Source: Pseudomonadota bacterium
GTDB lineage: Bacteria > Pseudomonadota > Alphaproteobacteria > Rhodospirillales > Magnetospirillaceae
Direction: 5' to 3'
DNA length: 49,224 bases
Assembly: GCA_023426365.1 (NCBI GenBank)
Contig: JAFAAW010000044.1
Coordinates: forward strand, 1 to 49,224
Shown here: one piece after another, positions 32,613 through 41,856 of the stretch
How the letters are laid out: every line of letters starts with the position of its first letter
Position numbering within the stretch: the stretch's first letter is position 1
Translations under genes and position numbers: made by a program
Notes under the pieces: model-generated
What the model was told of the DNA's origin: nothing
Database searches by the model: none
Seen by the model: the letters and a program-made list of their open reading frames with translations, nothing else

Positions 32613-34895
32613 ATGACCGACAAGACTCCCCTCAATCGCGCCGCGGCCGATCTCGAGCGCGAAACGCTCCTGATGCATGCCTCTGGCCGTCCCGGCAAGA
32701 TCGAGGTGGTTCCCACCAAGCCGCTGACCACCCAACGCGACCTGTCGCTGGCCTATTCGCCCGGCGTGGCCTTTCCCTGCCTGCATATCGCGCGCGATCC
32801 CTCGCTGGCCTACGACTACACCGCCAAGGGCAATCTGGTTGCCGTGATCTCGAACGGCACCGCCGTTCTGGGCCTGGGCGATCTGGGCGCGCTGGCCGGC
32901 AAGCCGGTGATGGAAGGCAAGGCGGTGCTGTTCAAGCGCTTCGCCGATATCGACGCCATCGATCTCGAGGTGGATACCCGCGACATCGACGAATTCGTCA
33001 ATTGCGTGCGCTTCCTCGGCCCCAGCTTCGGCGGCATCAACCTGGAAGACATCAAGGCGCCGGAATGCTTCGTCATCGAAAGCCGCCTGCGCGAGCTGAT
33101 GGACATTCCCGTCTTCCATGACGACCAGCACGGCACCGCGATCATCGCCACCGCCGGCCTGCTGAACGCGCTGGAACTGACCGGGCGGCGCATCGAGGAT
33201 GCCAAGGTGGTGGTCAACGGCGCCGGCGCCGCCGCCATCGCCTGCGTCGAGCTGATCAAGGCGTCGGGCATCCGCCACGAGAACGTCACCCTGTGCGACA
33301 CCAAGGGCGTGATCTACCAGGGCCGTGACCACGGCATGAACCAGTGGAAGTCGGCGCACGCCATCCCCACCGAGGCCCGCACCCTGGCCGAGGCGCTGGA
33401 AGGCGCCGACGTGTTCATGGGCCTGTCGGTCAAGGGCGCGGTGACGCAGGCCATGGTCAGGACCATGGCCGAGCGGCCGATCATCTTCGCCATGGCCAAT
33501 CCCGACCCCGAGATCACCCCGGAAGAGGTGCACCAAATCCGCCCCGACGCCATCGTCGCCACCGGCCGGTCGGATTATCCCAACCAGATCAACAACGTGC
33601 TGGGCTTCCCCTACATCTTCCGCGGTGCCCTGGACGTGCGGGCCAGCACCATCAACGATCAGATGAAGGTGGCCGCCGCCCGCGCCATCGCCCAGTTGGC
33701 GCGCGAGGACGTGCCCGACGAGGTGGACCGCGCCTATCAGGGTCGCCGCCTTCGTTACGGTCCCGAATACATCATCCCGGTGCCGTTCGACCCGCGCCTG
33801 ATCGCCGCCATCCCGCTGGCGGTGGCCAAGGCGGCCATGGATTCGGGGGTGGCGCGCAAGCCCATCATCGACATGGCGGCCTACAAGGCCGAGCTGTCGG
33901 CCCGCCTGGACCCCACCGCCGCCAGCTTGCAGGCCATCGGCGACAAGGTGAAGGCCAATCCCCGCCGCGTGGTGTTCGCCGAGGGCGAGGAGGAGAAGTC
34001 CATCCGCGCCGCCCTGGCCTTCAAGACGGCCGGCTACGGCACGCCGATCCTGATCGGCCGCGAGGATCTGATCCGGGAAACCATCGCCCAGATGGCGCTG
34101 CCCGGCGCCGACGCGCTGGAAATCGTCAATGCCCGCGTGTCGGGCCGACGCGAGCATTACACCGAGGTGCTGTACAAGCGCCTGCAGCGCAAGGGCGCGC
34201 TGCATCGCGACGCCGCCCGCCTGGTCAATCAGGAACGCAACGTCTGGGGTGCCCTGATGGTCGAGGAAGGCGACGCCGACGCCATGGTCACCGGCCTGAC
34301 CCGCGCCTATTCGCAGGCGTTCGACGAGGTCAAGCGGGTGATCGACCCGGCCCCCGGCCAGGTGCTGTTCGGCCTCAACATGGTGGTCGCGCGCGGCCGC
34401 ACCGTGTTCATGGCCGACACCACCGTGCACGAGAACCCCACCGCCGAGGAACTGGCCGACATCGCCCAGCAATCGGCGGCCAAGGTGCGCCAGATGGGCC
34501 ACGAGCCGCGGGTCGCCATGCTGTCGTTCTCGAATTTCGGCAATCCGGCCAGCCATCCCGCCGGGCGGGTGCGCCAGGCGGTGCGCATCCTCGAGGAGCG
34601 TGGCGTCGATTTCGAGGTGGACGGCGAGATGGCGGCGGACGTGGCGCTCGACCCCGAACTGCTGCGCCACTACCCGTTCTGCCGTCTGTCGGGGCCGGCC
34701 AACGTGCTGGTCATGCCCAGCCTGCATTCGGCCAACATCGCCTGGAAGCTGATGCAGAAGCTGGGCGGCGGCACCGTGATCGGGCCGATCCTGGTGGGGC
34801 TGTCCAAGCCCATCCAGATCACCTCGATGGACGCCACCGTCAACGACATGGTCAACATGGCCGTCCTGGCCGCCTACGACTCGATCGGGAAGTAG
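32613..34895 (+). CDS. maeB: NADP-dependent malic enzyme with C-terminal phosphotransacetylase-like domain
   Basis: A 760-residue cytosolic enzyme converting malate to pyruvate plus CO2. The malic enzyme half (1 to about 430) shows LAYSPGVAFPCL, TNGT-type motif ISNGTAVLGLGDLG, metal ligands in FHDDQHGTAII, and the NADP-binding VVNGAGAAAIAC. The C-terminal 320 residues (VVFAEGEEEKSIRAAL onward) are a phosphate acetyltransferase-like domain, usually regulatory (acetyl-CoA sensing) and not catalytic in MaeB. Length is that of the family. The sensor kinase gene begins 3 bp after its stop. Confidence 0.95.
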   Translation: MTDKTPLNRAAADLERETLLMHASGRPGKIEVVPTKPLTTQRDLSLAYSPGVAFPCLHIARDPSLAYDYTAKGNLVAVISNGTAVLGLGDLGALAGKPVMEGKAVLFKRFADIDAIDLEVDTRDIDEFVNCVRFLGPSFGGINLEDIKAPECFVIESRLRELMDIPVFHDDQHGTAIIATAGLLNALELTGRRIEDAKVVVNGAGAAAIACVELIKASGIRHENVTLCDTKGVIYQGRDHGMNQWKSAHAIPTEARTLAEALEGADVFMGLSVKGAVTQAMVRTMAERPIIFAMANPDPEITPEEVHQIRPDAIVATGRSDYPNQINNVLGFPYIFRGALDVRASTINDQMKVAAARAIAQLAREDVPDEVDRAYQGRRLRYGPEYIIPVPFDPRLIAAIPLAVAKAAMDSGVARKPIIDMAAYKAELSARLDPTAASLQAIGDKVKANPRRVVFAEGEEEKSIRAALAFKTAGYGTPILIGREDLIRETIAQMALPGADALEIVNARVSGRREHYTEVLYKRLQRKGALHRDAARLVNQERNVWGALMVEEGDADAMVTGLTRAYSQAFDEVKRVIDPAPGQVLFGLNMVVARGRTVFMADTTVHENPTAEELADIAQQSAAKVRQMGHEPRVAMLSFSNFGNPASHPAGRVRQAVRILEERGVDFEVDGEMAADVALDPELLRHYPFCRLSGPANVLVMPSLHSANIAWKLMQKLGGGTVIGPILVGLSKPIQITSMDATVNDMVNMAVLAAYDSIGK

Positions 34896-34898
34896 GCG

Positions 34899-36299
34899 GT
34901 GGAGCGGCACGGTCTCACTACCGGGCGGGTGGTCGGCGCGGCGCTGCTGTTGTCGGTGCCGACCGCCGCGATGCTGGTGGTGATGGTCGCGCTGCTCAAG
35001 CTCAACATGATGGCCGCCATCATCGGCTGGGTGGCGGTCACCGTGCTGGTGGGGCTGCTGGTGCGCCCCTATCTGGCGTCGCTGGCGGCGCTGACCTCGT
35101 GGGCGCGCGCCCTGGCCGCCGGCTACGACACCGCGCCGCCGGTCATCGAGCGTGAACGGCCGGTGGCCGAGATCATCGGCGCCATCGCCCAATTGCGCCG
35201 CGCGTGGCAGGCGCGCCAGCGCGAGCTGGCCGAATCGGCGCGGTGGAACGAGACCCTGTTCGACAACCTGCCCGATCCGCTGATCCTGCTGTCCGAGGAA
35301 CGCCGCATCGTCCGGGTCAACCAGGCGGCGCTGGACGTGTTCGGCGCCAGCGTGATCGGCCGCGACCTCGCCGCCGTGCTGCGCGACCCCTCGGTGCTGG
35401 AAGCCACCGACGAGGTGCTGGCCGGCGCCGCCGGCCGCGGCGGCGAATTCACCCTGCCGGTGCCGGTGGAACGGTCGTTCCAGGTGCGTGTCGAACGCCT
35501 GGGGTCGCGCTCCATGGACGACACCGTGGCGGTGCTGGCACTGCACGACCTGACCACCATCAAGCGCATGGAACAGATGCGCGCCGATTTCGTCGCCAAT
35601 GCCAGCCACGAATTGCGCACGCCGCTGGCCACCTTGCTGGGCTTCATCGAAACCCTGCGCGGGCCGGCGCGCGACGATGCCGACGCGCGCGAGCGCTTCC
35701 TGGTCATCATGCAGGACCAGGCGTCGCGCATGGCGCGGCTGATCAACGACCTGCTGAGCCTGTCGCGCATCGAGCTGAACGAACACTCGAAACCCAGCCG
35801 CGCCACCGACCTGCGCGCCATCGTGGACACCGCCGTCGAGGCGTTGCAGCCGCTGGCCAAGCGGCGCGCCATGACCATCGTGTCCCGCATCGACCCGGCG
35901 GCCTCCCTGGTGATGGGCGAGGCCGACGAGCTGGCCCAACTGGTGCAGAACCTGCTGGACAATGCGGTGAAATACGGCCGCGACGGCACCGCCGTCGAGG
36001 TGACGCTGGAGGTGGCGCAGAGCCTGCCGGCCTCCGCCGGCAGCGAGTTGCAGCCCGGCCGCGCGGTGGTGCTGGCGGTGCGCGACCACGGCGACGGCAT
36101 CGGCAAGGAGCATCTGCCGCGCCTGACCGAGCGGTTCTATCGCGTCGATACCGCGCGCTCGCGCAAGATGGGCGGCACCGGATTGGGGTTGGCCATCGTC
36201 AAGCACATCGTCAACCGCCACCGCGGCGCCATGGCGGTGGACTCGGTCGTCGGCGAAGGCTCGACCTTCGTGGTCTATCTGCCGCGCGCGCAGGCCTGA
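34899..36299 (+). CDS. phoR: PhoR-like sensor histidine kinase
   Basis: A 466-residue inner-membrane kinase. Two N-terminal helices (about 10-33 and 36-58), a PAS domain (about 118-220; LFDNLPDPLILLSEERRIV), HisKA with the phospho-acceptor in ASHELRTPLAT (about 233-243) and a HATPase domain with N box (QNLLDNAVKYG), G1 (DHGDGIGKEHL) and G2 (MGGTGLGLAIVKH). The order membrane-PAS-HisKA-HATPase is that of PhoR, the phosphate-starvation kinase. The GTG start is 3 bp after the maeB stop, so it may be translated from the maeB message. No PhoB-like regulator or Pst gene is adjacent, so the PhoR identity is by similarity only. Confidence 0.82.
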   Translation: MERHGLTTGRVVGAALLLSVPTAAMLVVMVALLKLNMMAAIIGWVAVTVLVGLLVRPYLASLAALTSWARALAAGYDTAPPVIERERPVAEIIGAIAQLRRAWQARQRELAESARWNETLFDNLPDPLILLSEERRIVRVNQAALDVFGASVIGRDLAAVLRDPSVLEATDEVLAGAAGRGGEFTLPVPVERSFQVRVERLGSRSMDDTVAVLALHDLTTIKRMEQMRADFVANASHELRTPLATLLGFIETLRGPARDDADARERFLVIMQDQASRMARLINDLLSLSRIELNEHSKPSRATDLRAIVDTAVEALQPLAKRRAMTIVSRIDPAASLVMGEADELAQLVQNLLDNAVKYGRDGTAVEVTLEVAQSLPASAGSELQPGRAVVLAVRDHGDGIGKEHLPRLTERFYRVDTARSRKMGGTGLGLAIVKHIVNRHRGAMAVDSVVGEGSTFVVYLPRAQA

Positions 36300-36319
36300 C
36301 GCGGCTTCGGCGGGCCATT

Positions 36320-36388
36320 CCGGCCGGCTCAGGCGCCGGCCGGGGTGCCCGGCAAGGGACAATACAACCGGTCAGTTCACTGGCCGGT
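36320..36388. terminator. Two hairpins between convergent phoR-like and zinc-ribbon genes
   Basis: CCGGCCGG (36320-36327 and 36336-36343) forms an 8-bp stem with an 8-base loop just after the kinase gene. ACCGGTCAGT (36367-36376) pairs with ACTGGCCGGT (36379-36388) with one mismatch, just before the zinc-ribbon stop. Neither is followed by a T run. Their place between converging genes suggests transcription ends here. Confidence 0.4.
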
Positions 36389-36393
36389 GGGTA

Positions 36394-36669
36394 TCAGCTC
36401 CCGCCACCGCCCTCGCTGCCCTCGCCGGCCGGCGGCGGCGGCGTGCGGCCGTGCAGTTCGGCGGCGACGTTGTGGCCGCCGCACGACCCGCACTGGAACA
36501 CGATGTCCAGCTCCAGCTTGTCCAGGCTGAAATCGCCCATCATCTTGTGGCCGCAATGCCCGCACAGGAAATCGTCGCCGCCCCGGCCCACGGTGGACAA
36601 TCCGGTGTTGAACACCTGACGTTCCCCCACGTCGCGCGGGCTAATGGCAATCAGCACCCGTTCCGCCAT
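36394..36669 (-). CDS. Small double-CxxC zinc-ribbon protein, unknown function
   Basis: A 91-residue protein with one probable four-cysteine zinc site: CGHC (about 36-39) and CGSC (about 60-63). Between them lies FSLDKLELDIVFQ, and the tail is Pro/Gly/Glu-rich and probably disordered. The N-terminal strand MAERVLIAISPRDVGE is followed by a short Gly-rich loop. The ATG at 36669 has AAGGA 7 bp upstream. It starts 22 bp after the gamma-glutamyltransferase stop on the same strand, so the two are probably co-transcribed. I do not recognise a named family. Confidence 0.75.
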   Translation of the reverse strand: MAERVLIAISPRDVGERQVFNTGLSTVGRGGDDFLCGHCGHKMMGDFSLDKLELDIVFQCGSCGGHNVAAELHGRTPPPPAGEGSEGGGGS

Positions 36670-36691
36670 TTCGTTTTCCTTCTTTAATGAT

Positions 36692-38284
36692 TCACCAGCC
36701 GGCGGCGATGCCGTCGGCGCGGGGGTCGGCCGCCCCCTCGATCAGTCCGTCGGCACGGCGGATCAGTGCGCCGGCATGGCCCATCAGCGAATCGAACGGG
36801 GCCACGCTTTCCACGCTGTGGCCCAGCCGGGCCAGCTCGTCCACCAGCTCGGGGCTGAAGCGGGCCTCCAGCTTCAAATCGGTGCCGGGCAGGCCGTCGG
36901 CCCCCCGGCCATAGACGAAGCGCGGCGCGGTCAGCGCCGCCTGCAACGGCTGGCCGCCCAGGACAGCGCGGGCGAAAATCTGCGCCTGGATCTGGGGCTG
37001 CGAATCGCCGCCCATGCTGCCCCACACCATGGTGCGGCCATCCTTCAGGCGCGCGAGCGCCGGCGACAGGGTGTGGAACGGCTTGCGCCGGGGTTCCAGC
37101 GCGTTGCGGTGTTCGGGGTCCAGCGAGAAGCTGACGCCGCGATTGTGCCACACGATCCCGGTGCGCGGCAGCACGACGCCCGAGCCGAAGGCGTGGAACA
37201 GGCTTTGGATGAAGCTGACGGCGCGGCCCTGGCCGTCGATGACGCCCAGCCACACGGTGTCGCCGTCGCCCAGCCCCTGGGCGGTGGGCTGGGCGCGGGC
37301 GGGGTCCACTTCGCCGGCCAGACGGTCCAGCAGGTGTTCGGACAGATAGGTGGTGGCATGCACCGACATGCGGTTGGGGTCGGTGATGTGGGTGTCGCGC
37401 ACGCGGGTGGCGATCTTGGTCGCCTCCACCAGGCCGTGGACCCAGGCGGCCTCGTCGGGCACGGCGGCGCCCAGGCGCTGGAACACCCCCAGCAGGATCA
37501 GCGAGGCCAGGCCTTGGGTGGGCGGCGCGGTGTTGAACAGGGTGCCGTGGGCCAGCCCCAGCGACAGCGGCCGCCGGCGCATGCCGCGGTGGCGGGCCAG
37601 ATCCTCGCTTTTCAGCGGCGAGCCGGCATCGCGCAAATCCTCGGCCATGGTGCGCGCGATGTCGCCGCGATAAAAATCATCCAGGCCCGCCTCGGCCAGC
37701 CGCTCCAGGGTGTCGGCCAGGGCGGGCTGGGCGATCACGGCGCCCACCGCCGGCGGCTTGTTGCGCATCAGGAACGTCTGCGCGAAACCGGGCGCCTTGC
37801 GCAACGCCGCCAGGTTGCGCCGGGTGGCGGCCTCCTGGTGGGCGGTCACCGCGCTGCCCTCGCGGGCGTAGTGGATGGCGTCCTCGAACAGCCGCTCCAG
37901 CGGCATGCCGCCGCCCCATTGCTCCGACAGGTCCAGCGCCAGCTTCCAGCCCGACACCGCGCCGGCCACCGTGTTGGCGGCCAAGCCGCCGCGCGCCGGC
38001 ACCGCCTTCAGGCGTTCGGCGCGGTAAAGGTCGCGCTCGACGGCCGCGCCGGCCGCGCCCGAGCCGTCGATGGAAATGGGCGGCTTGCCCGGTTCGGCGA
38101 TCAGCCAGAAGCCGTCGCCGCCCAGGCCCGTCATGTGCGGATAGACCACCGACAGCGTGGCGGCGGCGGCGATGGCGGCCTCGATGGCGTTGCCGCCTTC
38201 GCGCAGGACCGCCAGTCCCGCTTGCGAGGCGAGGTGGTGGGGGGTGGTGATCATCCCCCGTCGGCCCATGGGCGTGTTCAGCAT
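36692..38284 (-). CDS. Gamma-glutamyltransferase family protein
   Basis: A 530-residue Ntn-hydrolase. Members cleave themselves before a catalytic Thr, here probably Thr343 (GDGDTVWLGVID), to give large and small subunits. Supporting blocks are GGNAIEAAIAAAATLSVV (about 30-47), GLGGDGFWLI, AVSFIQSLFHAFGSGV (about 355-370) and GSMGGDSQPQIQAQI. The family acts on gamma-glutamyl compounds such as glutathione or hydrolyses related amides; the substrate here is unknown. No clear signal peptide is seen from the ATG at 38284, which has AGGGA 6 bp upstream and fits homologues better than the open frame starting at 38419. Confidence 0.88.
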   Translation of the reverse strand: MLNTPMGRRGMITTPHHLASQAGLAVLREGGNAIEAAIAAAATLSVVYPHMTGLGGDGFWLIAEPGKPPISIDGSGAAGAAVERDLYRAERLKAVPARGGLAANTVAGAVSGWKLALDLSEQWGGGMPLERLFEDAIHYAREGSAVTAHQEAATRRNLAALRKAPGFAQTFLMRNKPPAVGAVIAQPALADTLERLAEAGLDDFYRGDIARTMAEDLRDAGSPLKSEDLARHRGMRRRPLSLGLAHGTLFNTAPPTQGLASLILLGVFQRLGAAVPDEAAWVHGLVEATKIATRVRDTHITDPNRMSVHATTYLSEHLLDRLAGEVDPARAQPTAQGLGDGDTVWLGVIDGQGRAVSFIQSLFHAFGSGVVLPRTGIVWHNRGVSFSLDPEHRNALEPRRKPFHTLSPALARLKDGRTMVWGSMGGDSQPQIQAQIFARAVLGGQPLQAALTAPRFVYGRGADGLPGTDLKLEARFSPELVDELARLGHSVESVAPFDSLMGHAGALIRRADGLIEGAADPRADGIAAGW

Positions 38285-38421
38285 GTCTGATCCCTGCTGC
38301 TGCGTCGGCCCGCCCTTTATCGCGTATCCATGCGCGGCCCGTCCAGAGCGGGCCGGGTAAAATTTGAATTCGCCGTAATTCCCGGTATCTAATGCGTCCG
38401 TCATCACGAGGAACCGCACCC

Positions 38422-38880
38422 ATGAGCGCGCACGACCACACCATCTCGACCCTGCCCCTGTCCTGGGCCGACATCCATCGCGACACCCGCATCCTGGCCG
38501 GCATGCTGGCCGAGCTGCCGCCGTTCCAGGGCATCGTGGCGGTGACGCGCGGCGGGCTGGTGCCCGCCGCCATCCTGTCGCGCGAACTGGACATCCATCT
38601 GGTGGAGACGGTGTGCGTGTCCACCTATGACGATCGCGAAATCCGCGACCCCCAGGTGATCAAGTCGCTGGCCGGCGACGGCAGCGGCTGGGTGGTGGTG
38701 GACGATCTGGTGGATACCGGCGCCACCTTGCAGGTGCTGCGCGCCATGCTGCCCAAGGCGCATTTCGCCACCGTCTACGCCAAGCCCAAGGGCCAGCCCT
38801 TGGTGGACACCTTCGCCACCGTGTTCGCCCAATCCACCTGGATCAGCTTCCCGTGGGACCCGCCGGGCAAGGGAAGCTGA
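38422..38880 (+). CDS. gpt: Xanthine phosphoribosyltransferase
   Basis: A 152-residue purine-salvage enzyme that makes XMP (and GMP) from the base and PRPP. The PRPP-binding loop VVVDDLVDTGATLQ is at about 91-104, and VAVTRGGLVPAAILSREL (about 37-54) is typical of E. coli Gpt-type enzymes, as is the C-terminal WISFPWDPP. The ATG at 38422 has GAGGA 9 bp upstream and matches the family start; an ATG ten codons upstream overlaps the divergent side and is less likely. It diverges from the gamma-glutamyltransferase gene across 137 bp. Confidence 0.92.
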   Translation: MSAHDHTISTLPLSWADIHRDTRILAGMLAELPPFQGIVAVTRGGLVPAAILSRELDIHLVETVCVSTYDDREIRDPQVIKSLAGDGSGWVVVDDLVDTGATLQVLRAMLPKAHFATVYAKPKGQPLVDTFATVFAQSTWISFPWDPPGKGS

Positions 38881-38882
38881 GG

Positions 38883-38912
38883 AGCCGGCCACCCCTTAGG
38901 AGGCGGCCGGCT
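38883..38912. terminator. Hairpin between convergent gpt and acnA
   Basis: AGCCGGCC (38883-38890) pairs with GGCCGGCT (38905-38912), an 8-bp stem with a 14-base loop, within the 50-bp gap between two converging stops. TCCTGT follows on the plus strand; there is no real T run, so it is a weak candidate. Confidence 0.4.
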
Positions 38913-38930
38913 TCCTGTCAGGCCGGCCCC

Positions 38931-41600
38931 CTATCCCGCCAGACTGCGCAGCACGTAATGCAGGATGCCGCCGTGGCGGAAATACTCCACCTCGTCCACC
39001 GTGTCGATGCGGCTGAGCACCGGGAAGGTGGTGGTGGAGCCGTCGGCGCGGGTCAGGCGCACGCTTAGCTCCTGGCGCGGCTTCAAGCCCTGGGCCAGCC
39101 CGAGGACGGAAAACGTTTCGGTTCCGACCAGGCCCAGGGTCTTGCGGTCGATGCCGTCCTTGAACTGCAGCGGCAGCACCCCCATGCCCACCAGATTCGA
39201 GCGGTGGATGCGTTCGAAGCTTTCGGCGATCACCGCGCGCACGCCCAGCAAATTGGTGCCCTTGGCCGCCCAGTCGCGGCTGGAGCCGGTGCCGTATTCC
39301 TTGCCGGCGACCACCACCAGCGGCGTGCCCTCGTCCTGATACAGCATGGCGGCATCGAAGATGGCGATGACGTCGCCCTCGCCCTTGAAGCGGGTGGCGC
39401 CGCCCTCGATGCCGGGCACCATCTCGTTTTTGATGCGCACGTTGGCGAAGGTGCCGCGCGTCATCACCTCGTCATGGCCGCGCCGGGCGCCATAGGAGTT
39501 GAAATCGGCCGGCGCCACGCCGTGCTCGGTCAGCCAGCGGCCGGCGGGGCTGGTCTTCTTGATGTTGCCGGCCGGGCTGATGTGGTCGGTGGTGATGGAA
39601 TCGCCCAGGATGGCCAGGGGGCGGGCGTCGATGATGTCGTCCACGCCTGCGCGCGGTTGTTTCGCCATGCCATCGAAATAGGGCGGGTTCTTGATATAGG
39701 TGGAGGCGCCGTCCCAGGCATAGGTCTTGCCGGTGGAGACCTTGACCTGGCGCCAGGCGGGCGGGCCGGTGAACACATCCGCATAGCGCTGGCGATAGGA
39801 ATCCGGGCTGAGCGAGGCGGCCACCGCCGCCTGCACCTCGGCATTGGTCGGCCAGATGTCGCGCAGGTAAACCGGCGCGCCGTCGCTGCCGGTGCCCAGC
39901 GGTTCGGTGGACAGGTCGATGTTCATGGTGCCGGCCAGGGCATAGGCCACCACCAGCGGCGGCGATGCCAGGTAATTGGCCTTCACATGGGGGCTGATGC
40001 GGCCCTCGAAATTGCGGTTGCCCGACAGCACCGCCGCCACCACCAGATTGTTGTCGTCGATGGCGTTGGCGATGGCGTCGTCCAGCGGGCCGGAATTGCC
40101 GATGCAGGTGGTGCAGCCGAAACCGGCGATGGTGAAGCCCAGCGCGTCCAGCGCGGTTTGCAGACCGGCCGCCTTGAGGTAGTCGGGCACCACCTGGGAG
40201 CCGGGCGCCAGCGAGGTCTTGACCCACGGCTTGCGGGCAAGGCCGCGCTCCACCGCCTTTTTCGCCACCAGCCCGGCGGCCAGCATGACGTTGGGGTTCG
40301 AGGTGTTGGTGCACGAGGTGATGGCGGCGATCACCAGATCGCCATGGCCGATGGCGCCGCGCCCGTCGGCCAGCGGCACCTTGAGCGCGGGATCGGCGCC
40401 CGGTTGCAGGGCCGGCAGCGCCTCGGCGAAGCCCTGCTTGGCGCGCGACAGCGCCACCCGGTCCTGCGGCCGCTTGGGGCCGGCCAGCGACGGCTCCACC
40501 GCGCCCAAATCCAGCTCCAGCGTGTCGGTGAACACCGGGTCGGGGGTGGCGGCGTCGCGCCACAGCCCCTGGGCGCGGGCATAGGTTTCCACCAGCGCCA
40601 CCTGATCGTCGTCGCGGCCGGTGAAACGCAGGAAACGGATGGTCTCGGCGTCGATGGGGAAGAAGCCGCAGGTGGCGCCGTATTCGGGCGCCATGTTGCC
40701 GATGGTCAGGCGGTCGGGCAGGGCCATGGAATCCAGGCCGGGGCCGAAGAATTCCACGAATTTGCCGACCACGCCCTTGGCGCGCAGCATCTGGGTCACC
40801 GTCAGGACCAGATCGGTGGCGGTGACGCCTTCGCGCAAGCTGCCCGCCAGGCGGAAGCCGATCACCTCGGGGATCAGCATGGAAATGGGCTGGCCCAGCA
40901 TGGCGGCCTCGGCCTCGATGCCGCCCACGCCCCAGCCCAGCACCGCCATGCCGTTGACCATGGTGGTGTGGCTGTCCGTGCCCACCAGGGTGTCGGGATA
41001 GGCGACGCCGCCTTCGCTCCACACCACGCGGGCCAGATACTCGCAATTGACCTGATGGCAGATGCCGGTGCCGGGCGGCACCACGCGGAAATTGTCGAAC
41101 GCGCCCGCCCCCCAGCGCAGGAAGGCGTAGCGCTCGCCGTTGCGGCTGAATTCCAGCTCCATGTTGCGGGCCAGCGCATCGGCGGTGCCGTAGACATCAA
41201 CCATCACCGAATGGTCGATGACCAGATCGACCGGCACCAGCGGGTTGATGCGGGCGGGGTCGCCGCCCAGGCGGGCCACGGCGTCGCGCATGGCGGCCAG
41301 ATCGACCACCGCCGGCACGCCGGTGAAATCCTGCATCAGCACGCGGGCGGGGCGATAGGCGATCTCGCGCTCGCACTGGCCGCAACTGTCGGCCCACGCC
41401 GCCAGCGCCTTGATGTCGTCCACGCTGACGCTGCGCCCGTCCTCGAACCGCAGCAGGTTCTCCAGCAGCACCTTGATGGTGAAGGGCAGGCGCGAGACGT
41501 CGCCGATCTCGGCGCGCGCCGCGCTCAGGTCGAAATAATCATAGGTCTTGCTGCCGGCGGTCAGGGTGCGGCGGGTCTTCAGGGTGTCACGGCCGGGCAT
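38931..41600 (-). CDS. acnA: Aconitate hydratase A
   Basis: An 889-residue 4Fe-4S enzyme of the AcnA/IRP type that interconverts citrate and isocitrate. The cluster cysteines are in ITSCTNTSNP (about 436-445) and CTTCIGNSGP (about 500-510). The N-terminal FTIKVLLENLLR, DFTGVPAVVDLAAMRDA and VGTDSHTTMVNG blocks are standard. The ATG at 41600 has GGAGG 5 bp upstream and matches the family start; the frame is open for 27 more codons without homology. acnB lies 256 bp upstream on the same strand with a terminator between, so acnA has its own promoter in 41601-41785. Confidence 0.95.
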   Translation of the reverse strand: MPGRDTLKTRRTLTAGSKTYDYFDLSAARAEIGDVSRLPFTIKVLLENLLRFEDGRSVSVDDIKALAAWADSCGQCEREIAYRPARVLMQDFTGVPAVVDLAAMRDAVARLGGDPARINPLVPVDLVIDHSVMVDVYGTADALARNMELEFSRNGERYAFLRWGAGAFDNFRVVPPGTGICHQVNCEYLARVVWSEGGVAYPDTLVGTDSHTTMVNGMAVLGWGVGGIEAEAAMLGQPISMLIPEVIGFRLAGSLREGVTATDLVLTVTQMLRAKGVVGKFVEFFGPGLDSMALPDRLTIGNMAPEYGATCGFFPIDAETIRFLRFTGRDDDQVALVETYARAQGLWRDAATPDPVFTDTLELDLGAVEPSLAGPKRPQDRVALSRAKQGFAEALPALQPGADPALKVPLADGRGAIGHGDLVIAAITSCTNTSNPNVMLAAGLVAKKAVERGLARKPWVKTSLAPGSQVVPDYLKAAGLQTALDALGFTIAGFGCTTCIGNSGPLDDAIANAIDDNNLVVAAVLSGNRNFEGRISPHVKANYLASPPLVVAYALAGTMNIDLSTEPLGTGSDGAPVYLRDIWPTNAEVQAAVAASLSPDSYRQRYADVFTGPPAWRQVKVSTGKTYAWDGASTYIKNPPYFDGMAKQPRAGVDDIIDARPLAILGDSITTDHISPAGNIKKTSPAGRWLTEHGVAPADFNSYGARRGHDEVMTRGTFANVRIKNEMVPGIEGGATRFKGEGDVIAIFDAAMLYQDEGTPLVVVAGKEYGTGSSRDWAAKGTNLLGVRAVIAESFERIHRSNLVGMGVLPLQFKDGIDRKTLGLVGTETFSVLGLAQGLKPRQELSVRLTRADGSTTTFPVLSRIDTVDEVEYFRHGGILHYVLRSLAG

Positions 41601-41784
41601 GTCATCCTCCAGGCGCGGGAGCGGTCCTGACAGGAATGTGGGGTGGAAAGGGGGTTCGTGCCATGGGGCGGATAGCGGCAAACGACGCTTTCACCTCCCG
41701 CACCCGTGTGCCCTCCCCGTGGTCCGGCCCCGCCCGCGCGCCCGCGCCCGCGCCGTCCTGTCGCTTTCCCGGGGGCGTCCGGGC

Positions 41785-41820
41785 GCAAACAAAAACCCCC
41801 GCCGGTGGCCCGGCGGGGGT
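41785..41820 (-). terminator. Rho-independent terminator after acnB
   Basis: On the minus strand ACCCCCGCCGG (41820-41810) pairs with CCGGCGGGGGT (41805-41795), a perfect 11-bp stem with a 4-base loop, followed by TTTTTGTTTG. It ends the acnB transcript and separates it from acnA. Confidence 0.92.
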
Positions 41821-41856
41821 GGAGGTGTGAGCTCTCTTATTATTGATCGCTGGGTG

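Noticed and set aside
32607..36362. 1251-codon minus-strand frame opposite maeB and the kinase
   Set aside because: Spans two real genes on the other strand and has the same shadow composition.
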